Of a DNA stretch of 64,000 bases, positions 1-10,117 are shown piece by piece. Where the stretch lies: NCBI RefSeq assembly GCF_001641825.1, contig NZ_LRFH01000002.1, positions 124,001-188,000 of the forward strand, in the 5' to 3' direction. Under the pieces are notes generated by a model that was not told the DNA's origin, did not search any database, and saw only the letters and a list, made by a program, of their open reading frames with translations. Position 1 is the first letter of the stretch; each line of letters starts with the position of its first letter. The DNA is from Guyparkeria sp. WRN-7 (GTDB lineage Bacteria; Pseudomonadota; Gammaproteobacteria; Halothiobacillales; Halothiobacillaceae). The translations under genes and the position numbers were made by a program.

Positions 1-188
1 ACCACAGGGAGATGCCCGCCATCTCCCGGATTGCTTGCGTTCCGGGGTGGATCGGTTACTGTCGATTTCGTGATGGTCGCGGTAACGCCCGAGAGGGCGA
101 CGCGATTGTCATCCGCCCGTGGTGTGTGCGTGCTGAGCGCCGCGGACGGTCCTCACGGTCAGCACGAGTTTGAGAGTTTGTTTTCGAG

Positions 189-473
189 ATGATCAATATT
201 TACGTGGGCAACCTGCCCTACTCCCAGGATGACCAGGGCCTCCAGGCCGCTTTCGAGGCCTTTGGCGAAGTCAAGTCGGCCAAGGTCATCAAGGACATGG
301 CCACTGGTCGTTCCAAGGGCTTCGGCTTTGTCGAGATGGTCGACAACGACGCGGGCATGCAGGCCATCGAAGCGCTGAACGACTCGGACATGGACGGTCG
401 CAACCTCCGTGTCAACGAAGCCCGTCCGCGTGAGCGCAACAACGATCGCGGCGGTTTCCGTTCGCGTTTCTAA
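189..473 (+). CDS. Small RRM-type RNA-binding protein
   Basis: A 94-residue protein that is essentially a single RNA recognition motif. RNP2 is seen near the N terminus (IYVGNL, residues 4-9) and RNP1 in the middle (KGFGFVEM, residues 43-50); a short Arg/Gly/Asn-rich tail follows (residues 80-94). This is the standard layout of the bacterial/cyanobacterial-type Rbp family, cytoplasmic proteins that bind single-stranded RNA and are often linked to cold or stress adaptation; the target here is unknown. The ATG is preceded by GAGAG at 172-176, 12 bases upstream. The 188-base upstream stretch contains two inverted repeats (7-13 with 21-27, and 131-136 with 159-164), so a long structured leader is possible but not shown. 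The gene stands alone and is closed by a strong terminator. Confidence 0.93.
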   Translation: MINIYVGNLPYSQDDQGLQAAFEAFGEVKSAKVIKDMATGRSKGFGFVEMVDNDAGMQAIEALNDSDMDGRNLRVNEARPRERNNDRGGFRSRF

Positions 474-498
474 GCGCCCTCTCCGTGGGAGCGCTACG

Positions 499-532
499 AA
501 AAGCCGGCCATTTGGCCGGCTTTTCTGTTTTT
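499..532 (+). terminator. Rho-independent terminator of the RRM gene
   Basis: A perfect 12-bp stem (AAAAGCCGGCCA at 499-510 with its complement at 513-524) and a 2-base loop are followed by CTGTTTTT. The A-tract on the left arm means it could also terminate minus-strand transcription coming from the gene at 543-1325. Confidence 0.9.
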
Positions 533-542
533 CGACACTCCG

Positions 543-1325
543 TCAATCGCGTGGCTGATCGCCCGCGTCGCGAACACCGCCCTTGGGCAACACTGCATAG
601 CGCAGCAGGTCGAACCGTCCCGCCTCGATCACCTCCGAGGCATCTACACCGGGCACCTCGAAGGCCAGTGAATACATGCTCGCTTGCGGCGCAAGCTCCC
701 GCTGGCACTTTCGCCACAGGCGAAGCATGGGCTGGGGCGAGAGAAAGGCGAACACCATGTCGTAACGGCTCCACGACACGGACCAGAAATCGGTATAGCG
801 AATCGCGCAGTTCGTCAGGTGCCGGCAACGCCATCGCGCAAGAAGGTAGAGCACGGGGGCGGTCTCGAAACCGGTGAACCGGCAGTCGGGATATCGGGCG
901 GCCAGCGCGGCAATAATGTGCGCATCGCCGCAGCCGAGATCGGCGAACGAAGACGCACCCCGTGACTCGATTTCGTCGGCCAGCGCCTCGATGACGGGCC
1001 GACCGGAACGGTACAGCGGGACCTGGTGACGAATGGCATTGAACTGCACCAGGAAAAGGAGGACGGCAGCGGCAAGAAACCATCCCGGGTGTATCTGGAA
1101 GCCACCCCAGACCACCAGGGGAGCGATCAGGAGCACACCGCGCCACCAGGTGGGAAGCAGCGCCCATCCCATCAGCATGCCAAGCGCACCGGCGATCATC
1201 GCGATCAGCCATGGCGGCACACTGTTGCCACTCCACTCGATGTAGGCGCGCGCCAGAAGGACGCTGACCGTAATGGCCAGCGCGAGGACCGCAAAGCCGC
1301 TGATCAGGCTTAGATAGCGACGCAT
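543..1325 (-). CDS. Membrane-anchored class I SAM-dependent methyltransferase
   Basis: A 260-residue protein with a hydrophobic N-terminal third that can form three or four membrane segments (roughly residues 5-26, 38-57, 63-78 and 81-97). A Rossmann-type methyltransferase domain follows, with SAM-binding motif I DLGCGD at residues 129-134 and a probable acidic motif II near residues 152-155. The reading frame extends further upstream, but the extension overlaps motB and is Arg-rich shadow sequence, so the ATG at 1325, 13 bases after the motB stop, is taken as the start. It is last in the pepN-motA-motB series and is probably co-transcribed with the stator genes. The substrate cannot be told from sequence. 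Confidence 0.75.
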   Translation of the reverse strand: MRRYLSLISGFAVLALAITVSVLLARAYIEWSGNSVPPWLIAMIAGALGMLMGWALLPTWWRGVLLIAPLVVWGGFQIHPGWFLAAAVLLFLVQFNAIRHQVPLYRSGRPVIEALADEIESRGASSFADLGCGDAHIIAALAARYPDCRFTGFETAPVLYLLARWRCRHLTNCAIRYTDFWSVSWSRYDMVFAFLSPQPMLRLWRKCQRELAPQASMYSLAFEVPGVDASEVIEAGRFDLLRYAVLPKGGVRDAGDQPRD

Positions 1326-1338
1326 CGCCGCCCTCGGA

Positions 1339-2346
1339 TCACTGTGCCGGCTCCCCGGCGCTCTCCTCCGCCGCGGCCTTCTCAGACCCGGTGGCCTCAG
1401 GGAGTGTTGTCTCCGCACCGACCGCCCCTTCGGTATCGAGCAGTTGGCGCGCATCCAGACCCTGGGGAGTCGTCGGCTGGAGGATGCGACGCGAGGCCGA
1501 CTCCTTCATCACCGTCATCGAGATACGGCGGTTCTGCGGATCCAGCGGGTCGTCATCGACGAATGGCAGAGCGGCTGCCATGCCGATAACGCGCAACACC
1601 TTGTCCTCGCTGTAGCCGTACTGCTGCAGAGTCCGCCGGGCCGAATTGGCCCGCTCGGCAGACAGTTCCCAGTTGCTTCGCCCGGGGCGCCCGAATGCCC
1701 GCGCATCCGTGTGACCAACAATCGACAGGCGATTGGGCATCTCGTTGAGAATCGGGGCGAGAGAATGCAGGATTTCGTCGGCGTAGTCCTGCAGGTCATC
1801 GGAGCCCAGCTCGAACATCGGCCGTTTTTCGTTATCGATGATCTGGATCCGCAGACCATCACGGGTGATGTCGAGCTTGATCTGATCCTTGAATGCCTTG
1901 AGGGCCGGGTCGACCTCGATCAGCGACTCGACCCGCTCCTTCAATTCCTCGATCTGTTCACGCTCGAGTTCCTCCACCATCTGGCGGATCTCTTCCTCGG
2001 TCATGTCCTGCGTATCACGCTTCTCGACCGTGGGTTTCTCGCCGGCGTGCACCTGCCCCTCCTGCCGGGTCAGATCATCGCCCCCGCCATCGATGAGACT
2101 TTCGCTCATGCCGGCGTTGCTCCCCCCTTGCAGCGTGACCTGAGTGGGATTGGCGAAGTATTCCGAAATCCCCTTGAGATCCTCTTCGCCCAACGAACCG
2201 AGCAGCCACATCAAGAGGAAGAACGCCATCATGGCGGTCACGAAATCGGCGTAGGCGATCTTCCACGCGCCGCCGTGATGCCCACCATGGCCCTTCTTGA
2301 CCTTCTTGATGACGATCTGCTGGTTCTGATCCGGCTGTTCGGCCAC
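1339..2346 (-). CDS. motB: Flagellar stator protein MotB
   Basis: MotB (335 residues) is the peptidoglycan-anchoring half of the flagellar stator. A positively charged cytoplasmic N terminus (residues 14-24, Lys/His/Gly-rich) is followed by a single membrane helix (about 31-50) with the proton-carrying Asp at residue 34 (AYADFVTAMMAF). After an acidic linker comes the OmpA-like peptidoglycan-binding domain, with the LSIVGHTDARAF signature near residues 205-216 and a conserved NRRISMTV stretch near 271-278. The C-terminal Ala/Glu-rich tail is variable in the family. It lies 27 bases downstream of motA on the same strand. The H+ type (MotB rather than PomB) is inferred from overall resemblance. 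Confidence 0.95.
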   Translation of the reverse strand: MAEQPDQNQQIVIKKVKKGHGGHHGGAWKIAYADFVTAMMAFFLLMWLLGSLGEEDLKGISEYFANPTQVTLQGGSNAGMSESLIDGGGDDLTRQEGQVHAGEKPTVEKRDTQDMTEEEIRQMVEELEREQIEELKERVESLIEVDPALKAFKDQIKLDITRDGLRIQIIDNEKRPMFELGSDDLQDYADEILHSLAPILNEMPNRLSIVGHTDARAFGRPGRSNWELSAERANSARRTLQQYGYSEDKVLRVIGMAAALPFVDDDPLDPQNRRISMTVMKESASRRILQPTTPQGLDARQLLDTEGAVGAETTLPEATGSEKAAAEESAGEPAQ

Positions 2347-2373
2347 GTCGCAGCTACTCCACTCTCAACCGGT

Positions 2374-3228
2374 TCACTTGTTCTGCTTGAGGTAGTCTTC
2401 GAGCTCGGTAAAGCCCGGACGCTCGGAGGCGTACAGGACCTTGCGGCCGAACTCGACCGCCACCTGCGGCGGATAGCCGTTCATGAAGGCGATCAGGGCG
2501 GCCTTGATGCTCTGCTGGTACTTGGTCGAGTCGTTGATCTTGTGCTCGAGATTGTTGGCCACCGGATTGACGAACGCATAGGCCGCCAGGATACCCAGGA
2601 AGGTGCCGACGAGAGCCGCGGCGATCAACTTGCCCAACTCGGACGGCGGCAGGTGAACCGACTCAAGGGTATGCACCACACCGAGCACCGCCGCCACGAT
2701 ACCGAAGGCCGGCAGGGCTTCGCCCATTTTCTGGATCCCTTCTCGCGGCAGGTCGGCCTCCTCATGATGGGTCTCGATGTCCAGATCCATCAGGTTGTCG
2801 ATCTGATGCACATCGAGGGTGCTCGAGACCATCAGGCGCAGATAGTCGGTGATGAATTCGACGGTATGGTGGTCCTTCATCACCGCGGGGGCGCTCTGGA
2901 ACAGCTGGCTGTTCTCCGGATCGTCGATGTCCTCCTCGATCGCCATCAGACCTTCCTTGCGTGCCCGCGTGAAGATGGCGTAGAGAAGCGCCAGCGTCTC
3001 CATGTTGAGCTTCTTGCCGTACCGCGAGCCCTTGAATGCCGTGCCAAACCCGCCGAGGGTGGCCTTGAGTGTCTTGGGCGAGTTGCCGGCCACCAGGGCG
3101 GCGCCGGCCGCGCCGAAGATCATCAGGTACTCGATCGGCTGAAACAGGATGATCAGGTGACCACCAGCAAGCATGAAGCCGCCGATGATGCTCCCGAGCA
3201 CCACCAGCCAGCCAATTGCAACCATCAT
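2374..3228 (-). CDS. motA: Flagellar stator protein MotA
   Basis: The proton-channel half of the stator, 284 residues, the normal MotA length. Four membrane helices are visible: near residues 4-22, 32-50, 170-190 and 202-222. The large cytoplasmic loop between helices 2 and 3 carries the charged torque-generating face (for example FTRARKEGLMAIEEDIDDPE). The helix-3 region LPAFGIVAAVLGVVHTL is typical of MotA. Two ATGs lie in tandem at 3228 and 3225; GGAG about 11 bases upstream serves either. The pepN stop is only 31 bases upstream with no visible terminator, so read-through from pepN is likely. Confidence 0.95.
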   Translation of the reverse strand: MMVAIGWLVVLGSIIGGFMLAGGHLIILFQPIEYLMIFGAAGAALVAGNSPKTLKATLGGFGTAFKGSRYGKKLNMETLALLYAIFTRARKEGLMAIEEDIDDPENSQLFQSAPAVMKDHHTVEFITDYLRLMVSSTLDVHQIDNLMDLDIETHHEEADLPREGIQKMGEALPAFGIVAAVLGVVHTLESVHLPPSELGKLIAAALVGTFLGILAAYAFVNPVANNLEHKINDSTKYQQSIKAALIAFMNGYPPQVAVEFGRKVLYASERPGFTELEDYLKQNK

Positions 3229-3259
3229 GGTGTATCAGTCTCCAATTCGATAGTTATAT

Positions 3260-5917
3260 TTATTTCAGTGCCTTGCCGGCGATTTCCGCCAGATCGGTAG
3301 AACAGTCGGCGCGATCGATCATGCGCTCCAGCTCGGCCCGCATCCGGTCGGCGCGTGCGCCATCATAGCGGCGCCAGCGACTGAATACGGTCGCCAGGCG
3401 CGCGGCGATCTGCGGATTGAATCCATCGATCTCGATGATCTTGTCGGCAACCCAGCGATATCCTGAACCCGATTCGGCATGAAATGCGACCGGGTTGCCG
3501 CGGGAAAACGCCCCGACCAGAGCGCGGACCCGGTTCGGGTTGCGAAGCGAGAAGGCCGGGTGGGCTTCAAGTGTTTCCAGTGCCTCCCGGTCGTCGGGCG
3601 CCACGATCCGTGCCTGCAGGGCCAGCCACTTGTCCATGACCAGCGGGTCGTTCGCCCACTCTTGGGCAAACGCCTCGAGCGCCGTGTCCCGCTCGGCACT
3701 CTCGCGCACTGACAACGCGGTCAGCGCCCCGAAGCGCTCGGTCATGTTGTCCGCCTCGGCCATCTGTTCGGTCGCCAGCCGGCGCCATGCCGGGTGGTCG
3801 AGGGCATTGAGATAGACCAGTGCCTGGGTCCGCAGCGCGCGACGCGCCACGTCAGCACTATCGAATCGATACTCGCCTTCCACGGCCGCCTTGCCGTGCA
3901 CCAGCACCAGTGTCTGCGACCACTCGTTCGCCAGCTGCTCGCGCAGTTCGACACGCGCCCGGTGAATCGCATCCACGGGCACATCCTGGGAAAACTGCTC
4001 GGCAACGTAGTTTTCCGAGGGCAGCGCGACGCATTCGGCGACAAAACGGGGATCCGCTTTTCCCTGCGTGCTGACAGCCGAGTGCAGCAGCTGGCCGAAT
4101 GCCTCGCTCAATCCGGCGGGCAACTCGCTTTGCGGCCAGTCGGCGCACTCCTGCGCCGCGCGGACCCGTTCGACCAGCGTCTTCAATACCAGCCGCTGAT
4201 AGGCATCCCAGCGGTTGAACTCGTCGGTATCCGAAGCGGCCAGAAGCGCCAGGTCCTCGTCGGTGAAGGCGTGCTCGATCTTGATCGGTGCGGTGAATCC
4301 GCGATTGAGCGACAGCACGGGCATGTCCGAACCCGACGGCAGGCGGAAACGACGCGTTTCGGTGCCCTGGCTCAGCACCACGGTGCATTCCTCGCTCGCG
4401 TCGCCATCCGGTGCGCCCAACGGGATCGGTTTGCCCGCGGCATCGAAGGCCGCCATGCGCACCGGGATCAGGAACGGGTCGTCGTCCGATTGCCCGGCGG
4501 CCGTCGGCACCTCCTGCTCGAACTCGACCACCAGCTCGTTGCCGTCGACCCGTTTGCGCACGTGCAGGACCGGGGTGCCGGCGCGGTCGTACCAGCGGCG
4601 GAACTGCGCCGTATCGAAGTCGGCCTGCTCGGCCATGGTGTCGATGAAGTCCTCGATCGTGACCGCCTGACCGTCGAATCGCTCGAAGTAACGGTCGGTG
4701 CCACGTCGGAACGCCTCCCAGCCGAGCAGGTTGTGCCACATCCGCACCACCTCGGCGCCCTTGTTGTAGACCGTCGCGGTGTAGAAGTTGTTGATCTGCT
4801 CGTATTCCTTGGGCTGCACGGGGTGCGCCTGCGGGCCGGCATCCTCGGCAAACTGCACCTGACGCAGCAGGTTCACCTCTTCGATGCGCTTGACCGACCA
4901 GGAGCCCATGTCGGCAGAGAACTCCTGGTCACGGAAGACCGTGAAGCCTTCCTTGAGCGAGAGCTGGAACCAGTCGCGGCAGGTGACGCGGTTGCCCGAC
5001 CAGTTGTGGAAATACTCGTGCGCGACCACCGACTCGATGCCCTCGTAGTCCTGATCGGTCGCGGTCTCCGAACGGGCGAGGATGAACTTGGAGTTGAAGA
5101 TGTTCAGCCCCTTGTTCTCCATCGCACCCATGTTGAAGTCGTCGACAGCGACGATGTTGAACACGTCGAGATCGTATTCCCGCCCGTAGGTCTCCTCGTC
5201 CCAGGCCATCGACTTGATCAGCGAGCGCATGGCGTGATCGCAGCGATCGATGTTGTGCGGCTCGACATAGATGCCCAGATCGATCGTCCGTCCCGAGCGG
5301 GTGGTGAACTGGTCGTGGATCGACTTGAGATCTCCCGCCACCAGGGCGAACAGGTAGGACGGCTTGGGGAACGGATCCTCCCAGACCGCCATGTGGCGTC
5401 CATCGTCGAGGTCACGCTGCTCGACGGGGTTGCCGTTACTCAGCAGGACGGGGCACGTCGACTTGTCGGCGATCAGCGTGACGCGATAGCGACTGAGCAC
5501 GTCCGGCCGGTCCGGGAAGAAGGTGATCCGCCGGAACCCTTCCGGTTCGCACTGGGTGCAGAAGTTGCCCGACGACTGGTACAGGCCGTCGAGCGCGGTG
5601 TTGTCGACCGGGTCGACACGACAGACAACCGTCAGGGTGAACTGCTCCGGCACCCCGGATATCGAGAGGCCGTCATCACGGCACTCGTACCGGTCCGCCC
5701 CCAAGGTCTCGCCGTCCAGCGCGACCGATTCGAGCTCCAGCTCGTCACCATCGAGCCACAAGGGGGCCTCGTGATCGCCGTTACGGCGACACGTCAATTC
5801 GGAGACGACACGGGTGCTGCGCGATGCAAGCTCGAAGGTCAGGTCGACGTGGTCGACGAGATACGCCGGTGGGCGGTAGTCGGCGAGGCGAATGGTCTGC
5901 GCTTGGCGTTCAGTCAT
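3260..5917 (-). CDS. pepN: Aminopeptidase N (M1 family zinc metallopeptidase)
   Basis: Cytosolic aminopeptidase that removes N-terminal residues from peptides; 885 residues against about 870 for E. coli PepN. The exopeptidase motif GAMEN is at residues 264-268 and the zinc site HEYFH at 300-304, with the third ligand expected about 19 residues on in the NLLRQVQ/KEGF region. The C-terminal helical domain is complete and includes the DUF3458-type segments of proteobacterial PepN. The start is the ATG at 5917; its ribosome-binding site is weak. It is first in a minus-strand run with motA, motB and a methyltransferase. Confidence 0.96.
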   Translation of the reverse strand: MTERQAQTIRLADYRPPAYLVDHVDLTFELASRSTRVVSELTCRRNGDHEAPLWLDGDELELESVALDGETLGADRYECRDDGLSISGVPEQFTLTVVCRVDPVDNTALDGLYQSSGNFCTQCEPEGFRRITFFPDRPDVLSRYRVTLIADKSTCPVLLSNGNPVEQRDLDDGRHMAVWEDPFPKPSYLFALVAGDLKSIHDQFTTRSGRTIDLGIYVEPHNIDRCDHAMRSLIKSMAWDEETYGREYDLDVFNIVAVDDFNMGAMENKGLNIFNSKFILARSETATDQDYEGIESVVAHEYFHNWSGNRVTCRDWFQLSLKEGFTVFRDQEFSADMGSWSVKRIEEVNLLRQVQFAEDAGPQAHPVQPKEYEQINNFYTATVYNKGAEVVRMWHNLLGWEAFRRGTDRYFERFDGQAVTIEDFIDTMAEQADFDTAQFRRWYDRAGTPVLHVRKRVDGNELVVEFEQEVPTAAGQSDDDPFLIPVRMAAFDAAGKPIPLGAPDGDASEECTVVLSQGTETRRFRLPSGSDMPVLSLNRGFTAPIKIEHAFTDEDLALLAASDTDEFNRWDAYQRLVLKTLVERVRAAQECADWPQSELPAGLSEAFGQLLHSAVSTQGKADPRFVAECVALPSENYVAEQFSQDVPVDAIHRARVELREQLANEWSQTLVLVHGKAAVEGEYRFDSADVARRALRTQALVYLNALDHPAWRRLATEQMAEADNMTERFGALTALSVRESAERDTALEAFAQEWANDPLVMDKWLALQARIVAPDDREALETLEAHPAFSLRNPNRVRALVGAFSRGNPVAFHAESGSGYRWVADKIIEIDGFNPQIAARLATVFSRWRRYDGARADRMRAELERMIDRADCSTDLAEIAGKALK

Positions 5918-6061
5918 GAGGGCTCTGAAAAAGGTCGTTGCAAAGGGATTCGCAAGTTCGGTCGTGACGCCCCGTCGCCAGTGGTGGCCACGGGATCACG
6001 CAAGTGCGTTCAGCATATCAGGAAGCCGGTGATTTACGCGCCCCGCACCCGCGTCCCCCGG

Positions 6062-6090
6062 AAGCAATCGGCCCGCCCATCAGGCATAAT
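6062..6090 (+). promoter_or_regulatory. Possible promoter upstream of rdgC
   Basis: CATAAT at 6085-6090 followed by GCGCCCCC matches a sigma70 -10 box (5 of 6). The hexamer 17 bases upstream (AAGCAA) is a poor -35, so the call rests mainly on the -10 and on its position in the 251-base divergent gap between pepN and rdgC. Confidence 0.35.
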
Positions 6091-6168
6091 GCGCCCCCTT
6101 CGATGACGAGATAGCGCGAGAAGCACGCTATCCCCAATGCAGCCGACTTCCCGGGAGTTGCCGACGCC

Positions 6169-7056
6169 ATGCTTTTTTCGCAGATTGCCGCCTTCGACCT
6201 CGCCGACTGGCCCGAAATGTCCCTGGAGACGCTTGTCGACAAGCTGGCCGAAAAGCGATTCGCCCCCACCCTGTCGCAACAGGTCGAGTCGATGGGCTGG
6301 GCGCCGGTGGTCGACGAGTCCCTCGCGATGGAAACGGACGGTGCCTTCGGACTGCTGTTCCGCCGCGAGGAACGGGCGGTCCCGCCGCGGGTAGTACAGG
6401 ACCATGCCGCCAAGAAGCTTGCCGAGGAATCCGGCGAGCGCGAACCGTCACGTGACGAATTGCGCCAGGCCCGCGAATCGGCCCTGCTGGAGCTCCTGCC
6501 GCAGGCCTTTCCCCGCCAGGCCGAGACCCGGGTCCTGATCGATACGCGCAACAAGCAGGTGTGGCTGGCAAACGCCGCCGAAAAGCGCAACAGCCAGATC
6601 AGTTCCCTGCTGCGCGAGACCCTCGGCCAGTGGCGCATCACGCCCGCCTTCGGCTCGGAGGAACATGGAAGCCGGCTGTCACGCTGGCTGCTGGAAGGGC
6701 CGCCGGCGGGCTTCGAGCTCGGCGACTCGGCCAAGCTGCTCGAACCGCGTGACGGCGGCACCATCACCGTCACCCGCCTCGGCCTGCCGGACGAGAACGT
6801 GCTCGCCCACCTGCGCGACGGCATGACCGTCGAGCAACTCGAACTCGTCTGGCGCGACCGGCTGCGCTTCACCATGCGTGCCGACGGCCACCTGACCAAG
6901 GTCAAGGCGCTCGACACGCTGGACGACGAATTCGACGACGATGGGCTCGACGATCCGGCCACCCGCCTGGAGGCCGAGCAGCGCCTGACGCTCGACGTGC
7001 TCCGTGAGCTCACTCGCGTTCTTCACGAGGCGCTGGCGCGTCCCGACGCCAACTGA
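6169..7056 (+). CDS. rdgC: Recombination-associated protein RdgC
   Basis: A 295-residue protein, close to the 303 residues of E. coli RdgC. The family binds double-stranded DNA as a ring-shaped dimer and limits RecA filament activity. The N-terminal pattern (FAPTLSQQVESMGWAPVVD, residues 25-43) and the central VLIDTRNKQVWLANAAEKR stretch (about 124-142) are recognisable. The middle and C-terminal parts (RLGLPDENV, DGHLTKVKALD) also follow the family. An acidic patch near residue 250 (DDEFDDDGLDD) fits the acidic proteome. A GGGAG lies 10 bases upstream of the ATG. It stands alone, divergent from pepN, with purB 162 bases downstream. Confidence 0.93.
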   Translation: MLFSQIAAFDLADWPEMSLETLVDKLAEKRFAPTLSQQVESMGWAPVVDESLAMETDGAFGLLFRREERAVPPRVVQDHAAKKLAEESGEREPSRDELRQARESALLELLPQAFPRQAETRVLIDTRNKQVWLANAAEKRNSQISSLLRETLGQWRITPAFGSEEHGSRLSRWLLEGPPAGFELGDSAKLLEPRDGGTITVTRLGLPDENVLAHLRDGMTVEQLELVWRDRLRFTMRADGHLTKVKALDTLDDEFDDDGLDDPATRLEAEQRLTLDVLRELTRVLHEALARPDAN

Positions 7057-8604
<1,548 letters not shown>

Positions 8605-8670
8605 CCCGCCAGGGACCGGCGCGACAGGCCGCAGCCGCTGGCGGCGGCATCAAGACCAGGGAGATCCGCC

Positions 8671-10101
8671 ATGGCCCTGCCCGATAACTGGAGCGAGTAC
8701 CTGCTCGAGCACCCGTTGCCGGTCCGACGGGCCATTCACCAGGGCATCCGGCGCGAGTTGCAGACCGAGTCGCCCGACTTCCCCCGGCTGGTGGGATGGC
8801 TGCGGCGTGACCCCGCCGCATCGAGCATGGTGCTGGGGGCCGCGGCTCGCGGTCAGCGCGAACGCCAACGCAGCGCCCCGCACAATCTCGAGCACGCCTT
8901 GTCGCTCCTGGGGAGCAACTGGGTGCGCCGGCATCTTCCCGAGATGCCGGTCCTCGAGGACACGCTCACCGATCCGACGCAGCGGGCCGGCTATCTGGCC
9001 GCGTCCTCGCGCGCGTTCCGCGCCGCGCGACTGACCGAAACGTGGCTGATTGAGCGCCGGGAAACCAGCGTCGAGATGGTCGCCATCGCGGCGCTGCTGC
9101 ATAACCTGATCGAGCTCGCCCTGTGGCGGGACGAGCCCTCTCTCGCGCGCCGGGCGCTGAGCGAGTCGCGTCGGCAACTGATCGACTTCACCGCCGCGCA
9201 TGGCGACGACAATAACCTCGAGCAATGCTTTTCCCTGGGGCATGCCTTCCAGGCCGTACTGGCTGACGTCGGCATCGACCTGGCCGAACTCGAGCATGCA
9301 ATGACCGAGCGTTATTACCTGCCGGTCATGCTGTTGGCGGAAGAAGCCAGCATTCCGGTTCTCGGTTCACATCATCAGGCCATCCTGGTCCTGGCACGCC
9401 GCCTGGCTTTCGCCAGCGAGTTCGGCTGGCACCATCCGGTCGTCCGCCGGCTTACCGTGATGCTCGGCGAGCAGTTGCATCTGTCGCCGGACGCCGCCTG
9501 GCACCTGACCGTGAACAAGTCGATCCGCGATGCGCGCGAGTTCGCCGACATCCCCATGTACCACCCGGCGCACATGCTCGTTCAGCACGACGACGGCCGC
9601 GACCGGCTCTGGCCGTTGCCCGCGGACTACGGACTGGACGTCGCAGACAACGATTATCACGCCGCGAAACGCAGCCCAAAGCCTCGATCCTCCAGTCGCC
9701 AGTTGGGCGACATGATTCGCAGACTCGCCACACTCGCGGGCATGAAGGAAATCGCGCTCTACAGCAACGTGTCCGAAACACAGGCCCGACGGCGATTCCA
9801 CTGGCAGGGACAGAACGAAGCCGGCAGCCTGCCCGAGACGATCGATCTGCAGGCAAGCCCGCTGCTGCCGCGGCTTCAGACGCGGCTCGAGCCGTTGACC
9901 ATCGACGCCGACAACGTCGACCGTCTCGAGGGCTATCTGGGCAAGGCCCTCGCGGAGGCGGGCCGCACGAACCTGATCATCGCGCCGCTCGCCGTCGACG
10001 GCCAGCTGGTCTCGACGCTCTGTTGCCGGGGCGACTCCACCCTGCCCCGCGCGTCAGTGCTCGAGACCATCCAATCTGGCCACTCGACGACGTCCGGCTG
10101 A
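8671..10101 (+). CDS. HDOD-domain protein, probable signalling protein
   Basis: A 476-residue soluble protein. Residues about 15-220 look like an HDOD domain (HD-related output domain): an all-helical region containing LGSNWVRRHLPEM, a central VAIAALLHNLIELALW and later helices. At the position of the usual HD pair the sequence is HN (residues 146-147), so hydrolase activity is unlikely, as is usual for HDOD proteins. Residues 300-476 do not match a domain I can name with confidence; a GAF-like sensor is one possibility (final part ...NLIIAPLAVDGQLVSTLCCRG). GGGAG seven bases upstream supports the start. HDOD proteins are often tied to motility or c-di-GMP regulation; that role here is inference. 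Confidence 0.7.
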   Translation: MALPDNWSEYLLEHPLPVRRAIHQGIRRELQTESPDFPRLVGWLRRDPAASSMVLGAAARGQRERQRSAPHNLEHALSLLGSNWVRRHLPEMPVLEDTLTDPTQRAGYLAASSRAFRAARLTETWLIERRETSVEMVAIAALLHNLIELALWRDEPSLARRALSESRRQLIDFTAAHGDDNNLEQCFSLGHAFQAVLADVGIDLAELEHAMTERYYLPVMLLAEEASIPVLGSHHQAILVLARRLAFASEFGWHHPVVRRLTVMLGEQLHLSPDAAWHLTVNKSIRDAREFADIPMYHPAHMLVQHDDGRDRLWPLPADYGLDVADNDYHAAKRSPKPRSSSRQLGDMIRRLATLAGMKEIALYSNVSETQARRRFHWQGQNEAGSLPETIDLQASPLLPRLQTRLEPLTIDADNVDRLEGYLGKALAEAGRTNLIIAPLAVDGQLVSTLCCRGDSTLPRASVLETIQSGHSTTSG

Positions 10102-10117
10102 GGGCGCCCCACCCCCT

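Noticed and set aside
7-27. Terminator-like hairpin at the window start
   Set aside because: GGGAGAT/ATCTCCC forms a 7-bp stem but no T-run follows; it may be part of an upstream feature or the RRM leader.
800-1240. Separate small genes inside the methyltransferase region
   Set aside because: Alternative frames lack domains and starts; the membrane methyltransferase frame has both helices and the SAM motif.
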